From positions 189,770 through 253,769 of the forward strand of contig KN834806.1 of assembly GCA_000827265.1 (NCBI GenBank): a DNA stretch of 64,000 nucleotides, read 5' to 3'. The stretch is from Collybiopsis luxurians FD-317 M1. Taxonomy: Eukaryota > Basidiomycota > Agaricomycetes > Agaricales > Omphalotaceae. Shown piece by piece: positions 13,444 to 25,432 of this stretch. Position numbers and translations under genes: made by a program. Position 1 is the stretch's first letter. Each line of letters begins with the position of its first letter. Below the pieces are notes generated by a model. The model had not been told where the DNA came from, did no database searches, and saw nothing but the letters and a program-made list of their open reading frames with translations.

Positions 13444-16058
13444 GGCTGTGGAATTGGGATCAATGAAGAGAGATCAACGAGACTAGCGCGTTGGATTGCC
13501 GTTTCCATCCTTCAGACTGGTTAATAAAGAGAAGATTCGGTGGCCCCAGGTAGAACCGCAAGCTAAAGATTGCTGAAGTTTGGCGCACAATCATCTTCAG
13601 TCACTGCCTGGCTTGGTTGAGAAGTGAATAGTGATCTGGGTTGTATTGATCTGTATTGAAGATTTGAATTGAATATTCTATATCTGGTAACGATATCTGA
13701 ATGATGGAATGTCGTAAGGCCCACCTGGGTCGCCCAGTTTCCGTGTCTCCATCGGACACCGACCAGGATCTGCAGTCATTAACCAGGGGCAAAGGGAGCA
13801 CCGCGTAACATCTTTCTCGTCGAGTACGCAGAGTTCCGACAGGTCTTTGGGATTCCATCTTGCCATAACCTTCCACCGTTGGTATCAGTAGCCCCAACGC
13901 GCCAGGCAAGTGTAGTTCCCGATCGGACCCAAAAGTGATATGTGGTAAATGGCGACTCGGACATGGGATCCGCTATGGTCGCCTCTCAGGAACACCTTCT
14001 CTAAATTATCTACATACTTCTACTACAGTCCTACACGGGATTAATCGATAGATATATAACGAAATAGGCCGCATACGTCCGTCAAACAACTATGTTGATA
14101 GCATTCAAGTGCCAGGTTGCAAGCATCCCGCTCGTGTTGATGCAGATAACTTAGAAGACAAGCTCTGCCGATGCCCATCGCGAGAAGAACTCTCTACAAT
14201 ATCCCACTCCGGGCCATAAAACCGTTAATGAATACAGTTGGAGAGCTGCGATGAAGGCCGGATATCGAATGATAGATAGCTCAGACAGCCTCGCCAAAGA
14301 AACTTATCGAATGACTTTCAGCTTGGACCCGTTCGATATAGTTATTGATATAACTAAATTTATACTTCATGGGTTTATATTTAAAAAAAAAAGAAGAATT
14401 AGGTTTTGAACATAGAACTGAATCTTGCCCGGGGTAATTATGCATGCACTGACCAGCTCGGATCCAGTGCACCAATATTCACGAATGTAGTCGGATCTGG
14501 GAAAGTAAGGAACGTAAATCTCGATCACAGCTGCAGTGCAGTGGTATACACAGAACTACTTCGATGAACGCTACTGTATCGTCCCAAAATCTATTTTGCG
14601 CCTAGAAGACAGATCAGGGAGAATCTGCGCTCGTCAGCGCCGCACGTCTCAGCAATAGGGAATCCAAGCCTATATCAAGTCCTAATCGTCGATACGAGCT
14701 AAACATATACACCATATGCATTCATCTCATGCATTCCCAAAACGCAATTCCGACTTTCAGAAACCGGTCATTGATTCCTATTCGGGGAGAAATGATCCAC
14801 AGTTTCACCGGACCCAGCGTATATGCAATGTGCATCGATAGTACCGGCATCTTCGAAGAAAACGATCGAGCTGAGCCTTTTGTTTTGTTTACGAGGCTAC
14901 ATTCCGGCAAAGCCTCGAGTACCATACTGCACGGTAATCGCCGAGTTCTAGCCTCCCGTTCTCGTTCTGCTTTTTTTCTTACTATTTGAGTCTGGACTGG
15001 GGCTCGAAGTAGAATAACATTCTCATGCTAACCAAATTGCGACTCCGTAGTCCTATTCGGCCACCATAAACGAACCCTGGTCTCCGGACAGCCCCCAGGA
15101 ATCGTTTGGTTTAAAATTCGAGAGGCGCAGAAACTGCATATATACATATCTATTTCTTGTTAGTATATATGTGCTCTTTGTTCAAAGACGGCGAGCCACT
15201 GATAGAGTAGTTAAGTAGCTTCGCGGTTGCCATGTAGGTGAGCCACTGCTAGCCACTAGTGTCGGTGAATCCCGTTGAGCGCGCGCGTCCGAGCTGGCGA
15301 TGGGAACGGTCAAGTTTCAGTGGAGCATTGGGAGCTTGTTCTACTCGTAGATAGACTCAGTCGTGTGCTTGGGACGGCGTGCGGAAATTTCAAGTCAATG
15401 TACTTTCAACGTCATTTTGTCAAGTGCTTCGCAAGTTTCATGTGCAAAACGGGTAGTTAGCGGTAGGAGCTCCGTGCAAGTACAAAACCTGGAACTCCAG
15501 TATGTAAATATCGAGGATCGGACAAACGCGCGGTAATAAAGCTAATAGGTACGATAAGTAGTCGTAGTCGTAAATGCCAAATATGCGATAGTATGCAAAA
15601 AATGCCAATGTCAAGAATCCAAAAAACCGACAGCGATTGATCTATACAAACAAATGTGCAAAAATGTGTCTCTGTGTGTGCAGATGGAGAGAGAAGAGAG
15701 CTGATGAATGATGATGATGATAAGGTGTGCTGGAAGACGATGCGGAACATACGAAAGCAAGATGCGATTGTGCAATTTGAACGATGAAGATATGAATGCA
15801 GGAGGATGACATATGATAAAAAAAAAGAAATGCGTGCGGATGAATTATGGTATAAAGAATGAACGAGTGAATGGGTAAACGTTGTATAGAATGATAAGAA
15901 AAAAAAAAGAAGAAATAGTGCGCGAATCCAATCCCAATCCACAAAATATTTTCAAGTGCAGCAGGAACCATCCACACCAAGTTCGAATAGTAGCAAACTC
16001 CCTACCGTCATCAGCCTTCGTAACCCACTACAGGACCAGCGAAAGTTCGAAAAAAGAA
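13444..16058. other. Intergenic, no supported gene
   Basis: 2.6 kb between the halogenase start and the 3' end of the 908-residue gene. It holds short A/T tracts (about 14383-14400, 15890-15915) and only unconvincing short open frames. The left part must carry the halogenase promoter. Confidence 0.5.
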
Positions 16059-18785
16059 TCATCGGTTAGACCTGCGAATCCCCACGTATGGAGTCGCAAC
16101 ATATCCAACGTCTCCAGAGCTCCCACTAATAAGAACCACAAACCATCCAAACATCGCCATCAAGAACCTCACCATCCATGCCGGATCTGCACCTAGACCG
16201 AGACCGGGTCTCAGCTGCATTGCGAGGGCAATGTCGATAGGTGAACGAGTGGTGGGTCGGCGTTTGTTCGGCAGGGCAACAGCAGTAGTAGAAGGAGAAG
16301 TGGCGCTGGTCTCGGTGACGGGTTTCTCGCTATCACCGGAAGAGGAGGTAGACGCTTCCGAGGACTTCTTTTCTGGCGCCACCGGCGCGTCCGAAAGAGG
16401 GTGAACGTCGACCGGGAAGGCCCCAGGTAAGATGGCCGTCTTGGGCGGTTCAGGTGCCTTTGGTGAAGAATCATCTTCGTTCACTTCGTTCGTCTCCTCC
16501 ACTTTATCTCCATCCACCGCTGACGGCTGACCTAACAAAGTGGTTTCCTGTTCATCATCATCACCAGGGTCAACTCGGATATCTTGCAGTGAGGCTTTGC
16601 TGCGGATCTGCGTGGACGTCAAACTGGCAAGTCCAAGAGGCGGCGCGTCTGCAGCACGAACCGACCAAGCAGGAAGAGGACGTGGGAGGGCGCGGCGTTG
16701 TAGAGGAGGAGAGGCAGGGGGAGTTGGAATTTGGGTTGGCGATGGGGATGGGAGGGTAACAGACGAGAACGAATCAGATTCTTTCGCTGCAGCTGCGGGA
16801 GCGGTTGGCTCGGGAAGCGGAAGCAAGTCAGGATCAGGGAACTGTTCCTCATCTTCAACCTGCGGCATGTCGTCAGTGATGCCGGCGTTTTCTTGGCCAT
16901 TTTCTATTTCGTCCAAAGGGGTAGACTCGACTGAGTCTTCCTGAATCTCGGCAGTCCCAATAGCGGCTTCGACTTCCGGAGAGGGTATTGGATCAGGGAG
17001 AGAGATGAGATGAGCCAGATTTTCGTGAGAGGGAGGGATTAAGGGCATCGAAACTCCTGCATCCTCAGCGTCCTCTACCACAACACTGTCACTCCTACCT
17101 TCTTGCACCCCCTCCACATCCTCCATATCCTTCACATCCTCTCTATAGTCATTAGTTTCATAAACGTCATAAATATCATTATCATTAACGTCGAGATCGA
17201 CGACGTGGGTATCTCCTCTGCCAATAACACCTTCCTCAACCGGGGGCTGCGCAGCAGCATCATCGCGCACAACGTCAGCAACTTCAGGAACATCGACAGT
17301 GGGCTCGACAACAGGAACAGAATCAAGTTCCGCTACACTGATGCCAGGTCCAAGCCCAACTTCAGCATCCGAGAGGTAAACCTTCGAAATCAAATCTGAA
17401 TCGAGGGAAGTATCGTCTCGAGGAATAGAAGAGAGCGTGTCATTGTCCCCGTGGAAAGTTTTGTCGTGCTCAGCAGTTTCGATGAGAATATCAACCGGTT
17501 GACGGCCAGCGTCTAGCACGGTCATACGAGGGGAGGTCGGCGGTGAAATGACAGATACAGATACAGAGGCGGAAGCGGAGAGAGGAGGTGGAATCAACAC
17601 AGGCGAAGAGAATGAAGATGGCTCGGAAACGGAAACCAACACAGCTTCACCCGCAGCCGCGACTGATCTTTCCCGGTCCATTAATTGAAGATATCCTTCA
17701 GAGGTCGACGATGACGCAGTCATCGGAATAGGGTGGAACTGTACACTCTTTGCCAGTTCTGAATCCCCATCGACATCCACTAGATCTCGTTCTTGTTGTT
17801 CCAGAAGCCTAGAATGGGGAGACACCCTCGAACTCAGACTAGCCACACTCTCGAATCCCCACTCCCAACCAATATCAACCTCCTTCTCTAGCTCAACCAC
17901 CTGCTCGCCCCCTTCCAGATCCGGCTCGTAGCCTGCAGCGTCCTCGCTAACACTAGAGACAATACTGTCCTGCTCGGTAGCACTAGCCGTAGCTTCTGGT
18001 TCGTCGTGTTCATCACGTATAGGTATCAGAAGAGGTTCCGGTTCCGGTCGCGGCTCGGTTCCCACTTGAGGGTCCAGCTGCACGTCCTTTTCCGGAGCGT
18101 GAAGGTCAATGAGGTTTATTTCTTCATGGAACGGATGTGAATGCATATGCCGTATTGGATCGAAACCCCAAGCATGAGCTGAACCCGGCTTAGGATGAAA
18201 GCCAGAATTCATCGGAGACGAGACGGGAACAGACGGAACGGACAAATCGACCAACGTCCCGAACTGAGTCTGTGGGGGGAACGGAGTGTTCGGCGTCGAG
18301 AGTGTAGTTTGAAGCTGGGTCTCGGGCTCGGGATCGGAGATATATGGACGTCGAGTCGAGCCGTTGAGTGTTCGCCGTTTGGAAGGGCTGAGTGGAGAGG
18401 AGATGGATCCTACGCTGTGACTCCGCTGTTTGGATTTAAGACGCGAACCGGGGGATGAAAGGCCAAACTGAATTGGGGACTTTGGACGTTCACGTTCAGG
18501 CAGGTCCTGCACGAGAGCCGCGTGTTGAAGATTTGAGAACGACCGAGAACGTGCATGAACAGCGGGAACAGGGCTGCTGGGAAGAGGTGGAGAAACTACA
18601 AAATCCTTGAACTGAGGACTCAAAGTGGACGTGTTAGTCGGTAATAGTTCCACTCCATCATCTTCGAGAGCCAGAGCAGCGGGTCTTGTCTTTCGACGCC
18701 ATTTGGCTATTCGAACACTAATAAATCCGAAAACGGCTAGTAGAGTTGAATACGCGAGGAGAGGTAAGACGGCGAAGGAGGACAT
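16059..18785 (-). CDS. Acidic disordered protein with N- and C-terminal membrane segments
   Basis: Uninterrupted 908-codon frame with no family I can name. I start at ATG 18785 because it directly precedes a hydrophobic helix (FAVLPLLAYSTLLAVFGFI, residues 3-21) followed by a basic stop-transfer run (RIAKWRRKTR). Thirty-three further upstream codons are open but look like leader. The middle of roughly 800 residues is Pro/Ser/Glu/Asp-rich, contains SPSKRRTLNGSTRRP-type basic patches, and is probably disordered. Near the C terminus a compact block (RSPIDIALAMQLRPGLGLGA) leads into a second hydrophobic segment (FLMAMFGWFVVLIS). This layout suggests a protein anchored in a membrane at both ends with a long loop or tail; the location is inference. 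The strong CpG content and open length support a real gene. Confidence 0.7.
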   Translation of the reverse strand: MSSFAVLPLLAYSTLLAVFGFISVRIAKWRRKTRPAALALEDDGVELLPTNTSTLSPQFKDFVVSPPLPSSPVPAVHARSRSFSNLQHAALVQDLPERERPKSPIQFGLSSPGSRLKSKQRSHSVGSISSPLSPSKRRTLNGSTRRPYISDPEPETQLQTTLSTPNTPFPPQTQFGTLVDLSVPSVPVSSPMNSGFHPKPGSAHAWGFDPIRHMHSHPFHEEINLIDLHAPEKDVQLDPQVGTEPRPEPEPLLIPIRDEHDEPEATASATEQDSIVSSVSEDAAGYEPDLEGGEQVVELEKEVDIGWEWGFESVASLSSRVSPHSRLLEQQERDLVDVDGDSELAKSVQFHPIPMTASSSTSEGYLQLMDRERSVAAAGEAVLVSVSEPSSFSSPVLIPPPLSASASVSVSVISPPTSPRMTVLDAGRQPVDILIETAEHDKTFHGDNDTLSSIPRDDTSLDSDLISKVYLSDAEVGLGPGISVAELDSVPVVEPTVDVPEVADVVRDDAAAQPPVEEGVIGRGDTHVVDLDVNDNDIYDVYETNDYREDVKDMEDVEGVQEGRSDSVVVEDAEDAGVSMPLIPPSHENLAHLISLPDPIPSPEVEAAIGTAEIQEDSVESTPLDEIENGQENAGITDDMPQVEDEEQFPDPDLLPLPEPTAPAAAAKESDSFSSVTLPSPSPTQIPTPPASPPLQRRALPRPLPAWSVRAADAPPLGLASLTSTQIRSKASLQDIRVDPGDDDEQETTLLGQPSAVDGDKVEETNEVNEDDSSPKAPEPPKTAILPGAFPVDVHPLSDAPVAPEKKSSEASTSSSGDSEKPVTETSATSPSTTAVALPNKRRPTTRSPIDIALAMQLRPGLGLGADPAWMVRFLMAMFGWFVVLISGSSGDVGYVATPYVGIRRSNR

Positions 18786-20733
18786 GGAAGTTGACGTGTC
18801 GACAGTGGTCAGTGCACGAAGACCAGGATAAAGAAAAGAAGGGGGTGAGGGAATCGTATGCGAACTAAATGAATAAGTCAGCAATTGGACCTGAGTAAAC
18901 TCGTGAAAAAGTTAAGCCTACTTGATTTCGCTAGTGTCAATTCCAACCAAAGCTGACAGCTCGCCCAAGCGTGGCGCAACCAATGGCTTCGCCCAAGAGA
19001 ATACCGAAAAGTAAAAAAGCAGCAAATACCAGAACGCAAGAAACATATGCGGCTGGAGATGCTGGTGGTTCTTAACGAAAGGGACCTGATCCTCGTTTAT
19101 GGCACGCGGAGCACACACCATCGGAAACGTGGCCCGGCCCGGTCGGATATGGAAAGTAATTTCGAGCCTCCTCGGCAATGGACGCGTTGCATCGAGACTC
19201 GCTGAGATTGGGACTTCTGAATGAGTGATTTGAGCTGAAAAAAATGCAGGCTTCGTTCTCAGACACGAGAGGCCCGTACACCTTTTCAGCGATCATCTGG
19301 AAGATTTTCGGAATAAACTATTCGTCTGCGCCGGACCAAAAGCTTCAGCGTCTCGAAGATACATCGAACAGGGTTCCAGTTCGGTGTAATGAGTGCCGCA
19401 GAAGGACGATTGACTGTGATTTAATTTCTGGAGACCATGCATTACGTTGAGCTAAAATGAACTGCAAACCAGTGAATTAGTACTGACCGTAATCATACGC
19501 CCATCAGTTACTACACACTTTGGCTCATGATCCAATCCAATTCGAACTAGCACGCATCCCAAGCGCTTCCTTCCTTCGTGTCGGTAGCTGCGTGCAACTA
19601 GAAATTATGTCGAACTGCATAGGTTTTGAATCCAGTCGCGGTAATACGGCAATTCATTTCGGCAAAGCTAGAGGTTGCGGTTAAGACATTTCGTCGGGTA
19701 AAGGGCAGGAGTAACTGAGAGAAGCCGTAAGAGAGACTTGAGAAGCAGCGAGTTAACGACTGCATAATTGTCTGTGATTCAAATGAGGAGGAGAAGATGA
19801 AAGTAAGGAAGAAAGAGGTTTCGCACTTTAGCGCTCAGATTGTGCCATTAACGCGTTTCACGTGATCCCTGCGTGATCTTAATTGCGAGGCGCGTTCTTT
19901 GATCAAGCACGCAAAATGCCAGGTATTGGGACTGAAGCGAATCATTATATTCAAAAAATTTATATTGCCAGAGAACCATCCTAGCGAAGGTGTTCCTGTC
20001 ATTCTTTGCATTAAGCCCTCTAAAAATTCTACCCAGACAAGCGATCCTTCGAATCCAAGGTACAAGGAAGGAAGGAAGGAAGGAGCAGGAATAATAATAA
20101 TCAGTCCCAGCTTAGTATATATAAGAGATGACGATGACATTAATATAGCTTTCATACCGACCAGTGACAAATTGATAGGGTGTGTTAGAAGAGAGGACTC
20201 AACGACGAGACTATTCTATCTTCTGCCCACAGCGTCGCATTTGGCACCTGCGAATGGGTAAAATTAATATAAACCAGTAAAAGAATCATTTCATTTTGAA
20301 GTTGGCTTGGTGCTTGGCCACTGACGACCGTCTAACTGCTGCTCAATCCCCCTAGTAATCAAAAGGCTCTGCAGGAAGAACAAACTCAACACGGACTTGG
20401 TATTGAATCTGAACACTTCTAGAAGGTCCAGAAGCCGTATGAAAATAGAGGTGAGTCGGCACTGGCTTTGTGGGACGTGGAATTAAGGCTTCCAAATGCA
20501 GCCAGAATATGTTGTTTCACTTTTTCAAAACACGCCCAGGTGCCAGAGCATTGCCCAACCTTAATTATTTTACAGTTTCTCATTTTTCACTGAAATCTGG
20601 CTGGAGAAAGCATGTATACGATGCCACCAAACTCAGCTCAAGTTCATCACTGTATGCCTCGTTCGGTAGGTCAAAAAGTCAAAAAGTCACAAAAAAAAAG
20701 GTCTACCAGGATCTATAATAAATACAAGTACAA
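18786..20733. other. Intergenic, promoter side of the two-TM gene
   Basis: Holds the probable 5' leader of the gene ending at 18785. A minus-strand open frame at 18918-19178 includes a hydrophobic run (FLAFWYLLLFYFSVFSW) that might be an upstream exon but cannot be joined convincingly. A GGAA microsatellite is at about 20064-20084. I see no other gene. Confidence 0.4.
20064..20084. repeat. GGAA microsatellite
   Basis: About five copies of AAGG/GGAA in direct tandem array. Confidence 0.8.
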
Positions 20734-23700
20734 TCACCGGAAGCACTGCGCCCAGTTTTCACCATAGACGCAGTCATCAAATATAAGCTTCGTGTATCCA
20801 TTACGAGAAATGATGCATGTATTGTGTGACCGCCAGAGATTTTGTCGGTACTGAGGCGGAATCCAAACAATTCCGTGAGGATATGGTGGAAAATAAATCC
20901 AACCATCAGAAGAGAGAGTCCAATGTCCATTTACTATAAAATGTCAGTGGGGTCGAGATGGAAGAAGGCATGTAGGAGACTTACAATTGGGTTCACTTCC
21001 AGAGGCACTCGCGAAGGAATTCGATGGTGTGAGATTAGACTTCGGCTAATGGTGAAGTCAAAATAATGAAATTTGAGCAAATGTTTGATGCAAGTATTGA
21101 GATCGGACGGACTTACAAGGTTAGCTTTATTGTGGCCCTGAATTGAGCCCAAGGCTCCTAGAGGTTTGGTCGCATCAAGAGGGAGTACAAACAATGAAGC
21201 TGGATCATCACGGCTCTGCAAGGGACTTTGTATTCGGGAATTTGTGTCGGGGGCCCTAATTCTACTTGTATCACTACTAGAAGCTGTCCTGGTCTCATCC
21301 GGAGAAAAAATAACTGATGTAGTTAAATTATCATGATCCTCCAGTAAGTCTACAACCTGAGCACAGGTTCTGATACTCCAAATTCTGAGTGTCTTGTCAT
21401 AAGAGCCAGAGGCAATCCTAGTCCCATCAGCAGAGAATGTAACAGATGAGACTACACTATCATGACCTTGCAAGGATTCTCCTATTTGCGCGCCAGTACT
21501 GCTGTCCCAAATCCTAACTGTCCTATCACCGGATCCAGATGCAATTCTGGATCCATCAGGAGAAAATGCAACCGATGTGACCATATCATTGTGACCCTCT
21601 AAGGGATCTCCTATCTGGGCTCCAGTACTGGTATCCCAAATTCTAACTGTCCTATCATAAGAGCCTGAAGCAATCCTAGCTCCGTCAAAAGAGAGTGCAA
21701 TTGCTGTAACTGCACTACCATGTCCTTGTAAGGGATCTCCTACCCGGAGACCGGTTCTATCATCCCAAATTCTGACTGTCCTATCATAAGATCCAGAAGC
21801 AATTCTAGTTCCGTCAGGAGAGAATGCAACTGATGTAACTAGTCTATCATGACCTTGTAAGGGTTCCCCTACTTGGGCACCGGTGCTTGCACCCCAAATT
21901 CTGATTGTGCTATCAAAAGACCCAGAAGTAATCTTTGTTCCACTTGGAGAAAATGCAACTGATGAAACTCCATTATCATGGCCTTGCAAAGGATCTCCTA
22001 CCTGGGCACTAGTACTGGAGTCCCAAATTCTTACTGTTTTATCCCAAGAAGCAGAAGCAATTCTGATCCCATCAGGAGCAAAAGCAACAGATGTGACATC
22101 ATCAGTATGGCCATACAAGGTTTCTCCTACCTGGGCACCCGTGCTGGTGTCCCAAATTCTAACTGTCTTGTCCCATGAGCCGGAAGCAATCCTGGTCCCA
22201 TCAAGAGAAAATGAAACCGATGTGACAGAATAGTCATGGCCTTGCAAGGGATCTCTTACCCAAGAAGCAGTACTACTAGCATCCCAAATTCTGACTGTCC
22301 TATCATCAGAACTAGAAAAAATACTGGTCCCGTCAGGAGAGAATATAACTGATGTAACTGATTTATCATGACCCTGCAAGGGATCCCCTACCATAACACC
22401 AGTACTGGCATCCCAAACCCTAACTGTTTTATCATTAGACCCAGAAACAATCCTGGACCCATCAGGAGAAAATGCAACTGATGTGACTACATCTTCGTGG
22501 CCCTCTAAAGGACCTCTAACTTGAGCACCAGTGCCAGCATCCCAAATTCTGAGTGTCTTGTCCCAAGATCCAGAAGCAATTTTTTTTCCATCAGGAGAAA
22601 ATGTAACAGATGCAACATCATCATTATGGCCATATAATGGATCACCCACCTGGGCACCAGTACTAACATCCCAAATTCGAACTGTCTCATCGCAAGAGCT
22701 AGATGCAATCCTGGTCCCATCAGGTGAAAATGTAACTGATTTGATTGTATGATCATGCCCTTGCCAAGGGCCTCCCTTTTGAACACCAGTACTGACATCC
22801 CACATCCTAATTGTCATATCATGAGAGCCAGATGCAATACTAGTGCCATCGGGAGAGAATGTGACTGAAGTAACTGAAGAATCATGACCCTCTAAGGGAT
22901 CTCCCAGTTGAGCGCCAGTATCAGCATCCCAAATCCTAACAGTCCTATCATTGGAGCCAGAAGCAATCTTTGTCCCATCAGGAGAGAATGCAATTGATGT
23001 AACCCAATTTTTATGGTCCTGTAAGAGATCTCTTATCTGAGCACCAGTACTAGCATTCCAAATTCTGACCATTCCATCTTTAGAGCCAGCAGCAATTCTT
23101 CTACCATCAGGTGACAATGCAATTGCAGTTGGAGCAGATGAAAATTCAATACAAGTAGAGTTCTGGAAGTCCCATACTCTTGTTTTCTGTGCAAATTTTA
23201 ATTTATGTATAAATCCTGGCAAATACTCCTCTGTCTGTGACCAAAATGGTAAAATGCTCAAGTAAAGATGTGGGGTTCTATTCCTCAATGTACTTGAGGC
23301 AAACAACATAAAAAGCTTTTGTAATGGTTCTGCAACTGCCTGCACCTGAAAAAGAGCTTGATTTACATCTGCCACCTATTTTATTGAGAATTCAATGTCA
23401 ACTTAAAGGTAGCTCACTTGACACTTACCTTGGCAAGTGATTCTAAAATTTCCCCACATTTGTCCAGCTGTTGTAGTAAGTTCATGGCTTCAATCCAAAA
23501 CACACCACGTCTTTCCAAGAATTCTTCTGCTGATGTGACAATTTTGGATGTAATCCTACTTCTGAGTAAGTGGAAGCTCCAAAAAGCACAGGAATATGCC
23601 AGAGTCTCTCCAATTTTTTCTTTGATAGTGGTCTGCAGACCTACTACTTCACTGTCTGGAATGAAAGAGGAAGGAAGGTTACAAATGTTAAATTCAAGTC

Positions 23701-25325
23701 GCTGCATATATAAAAGGCACAATTGTGCAAGAGTTGAATGACAATCTGCTCTGTCATAAGAACTCATATGTTCTTTGTCATATCTATACTCTGCAATAAA
23801 TTCTGAAAATGAAGTATGGAAGACATAAATGCAGCTATCTATATCCGAAATGTAAAGCACAGCTTGTAAGCTGTTTATCAAGCTTATGATGAGTTCTTCC
23901 TCCAAAACCAGAAGGTCTGCTAATGCTTTGCATGTTACCGGACTGCCTAAAGATATAACTGCATGGATAATTTTCCAGTAGTCTTCTAACTCCGCCGCTT
24001 CAGGCTTTAACTTGGCAATGCTACTTTCAATGATACCTGCATAGAGGTCTCTGAGGGCATGTAGGCTCTTTTGTCCTCTCAATAAATTCACAAATCTTCT
24101 TTTTTTGTATGCTTGACTTTCAGTATCATTGATAAATTTTGCCAGCGTAGCTGCATATATAAAAAGTGGGCCAGAAACACTGGTGAGCTTGTTCAATTCT
24201 TCCACAGAAGGTTCTACACTTTGAAGTGTTTTCTGCAGGTATATGTATATATCTTTCTCTACTTTGTTTTTTTCCACATTATGGAGCAGAAACTTTCTGA
24301 TTTTATAAACTTGTCCGACCACATCGTGATCAAACATCAATGCTTGAATGGCTCGCTCGGGTCTACTAGTGAAGAGGAATTTTAATCCTGGCATCTGATT
24401 ACTCTGAATAGCGGGCATAAGTGCTCCAAGTGTCTGAAAGACCTCTTCACATTCATCCAGTGCATCTAAAACTATGACTGGTGACGCCATTTCTCTTGCC
24501 TCTATACAAGCCAACCAAGGCTCAATCAAGAGCTTACAAACTTGGACAATAGGACTTTTAGTCACAATATCTGGATCTTGGTTGAGCAACCTTCTGAGGC
24601 GAATGTTAAAATTTGTAGAAAAATGGGCCAGTTGATATGCCAGAGTAGGAATTATAAACCGGTAATCCCTGCACTCTGGAATTTGCCTAGTGCAAAAAAA
24701 GGACCCAGCCAGGTTGTTTTGTGCTTCCAATATTAAACACATGGACTTTGCAATAGTGCTTTTCCCAGTCCCAGCCATGCCGCAGATCCAGTACCCTGGG
24801 AGACTGTCAGTGCCCAGAGCCCACTGCTCGATTTCTGCCAAGATCTGCACTCTGGTCCCTTCAACACAGGGAGTCCTCCTTTGTTCTCTACCAAGCTCAT
24901 AATCATGAACTGCTTGTACTGCATAATACTTTCTAAGTGGTTCTCCCTTTCTACTTGTTAGAACTTTCTAAGTATTAAAACTTACTAGCTCATGCTTACC
25001 TTGAACTGATCACCTTGTATATAAGTAAATTCTCCGTTGTTAATGTTAAAATGATGCGCTCTAGAAAAAAATCCACCGTCAGCTTGTTCTTGAGGTGTCT
25101 CCATCACTTTGCCATGAAATATGGTTGCGTCATTTTGGATTGCTGCTTAAAAAGTTTAATGATCATTATTGACGTATCATTTATCAGGATATTTTCACCT
25201 GTAGCATGACTAGCTCGGAGTCTAGGACTGGTGTCTTCTTTGTCAGCGGTGGATGAAGCAGAAACACCCTGGATTTTCAATTGAGTAAATGCCTTGTGAA
25301 ATGTTCCGGTATATTCTTGAAACAT
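20734..25325 (-). CDS. NLR-type STAND receptor: NACHT ATPase with WD40 repeats
   Basis: Signal-transduction ATPase of the fungal NLR class, proposed to sense non-self or damage and trigger a death or defence response. Six exons: 25325-25199, 25142-25000, 24928-23429, 23375-21117, 21045-20985 and 20933-20734, giving 1,429 residues. Residues 72-87 carry HHFNINNGEFTYIQGD, a motif common ahead of NACHT domains in mushrooms. Walker A is GMAGTGKST (140-148) and Walker B is VIVLDALDEC (241-250). From about 655 to 1300 there are 14 full WD40 repeats plus one degraded repeat, each with FSPDG..IASGS..TVRIWD, enough for two seven-bladed propellers. The last exons encode the tail DGWIYFPP and FDDCVYGENWAQCFR seen on similar proteins. 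No classical effector domain precedes NACHT; only about 110 residues lie there. The two large exons are CpG-poor whereas the flanking small exons are not. Confidence 0.92.
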
Positions 25326-25421
25326 GGTATAGTGAAAAAGGAACAGTTTGGTATTTTTGCAGCGTCAATTATCAGCAAGCGAGATGGGGGTTGCGAAAGA
25401 AAAGGAAGCTATGGAGGAATG

Positions 25422-25432
25422 TATATATATAT
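25422..25432 (-). promoter_or_regulatory. Possible TATA box of the NLR gene
   Basis: Alternating TA run about 97 bp upstream of the NLR start codon, on the correct side. It is based only on sequence and spacing. Confidence 0.4.

Noticed and set aside
15457..15980. Overlapping minus-strand frames rich in Phe, Ser and His that resemble a membrane protein
   Set aside because: Low-complexity T/C-rich DNA downstream of the two-TM gene; no ordered hydrophobic segments with loops.
19244..19450. CNECRRRTIDCD, which looks like the first half of a Zn(II)2Cys6 cluster
   Set aside because: The frame stops 11 codons later, the second three cysteines are absent and no exon nearby supplies them.
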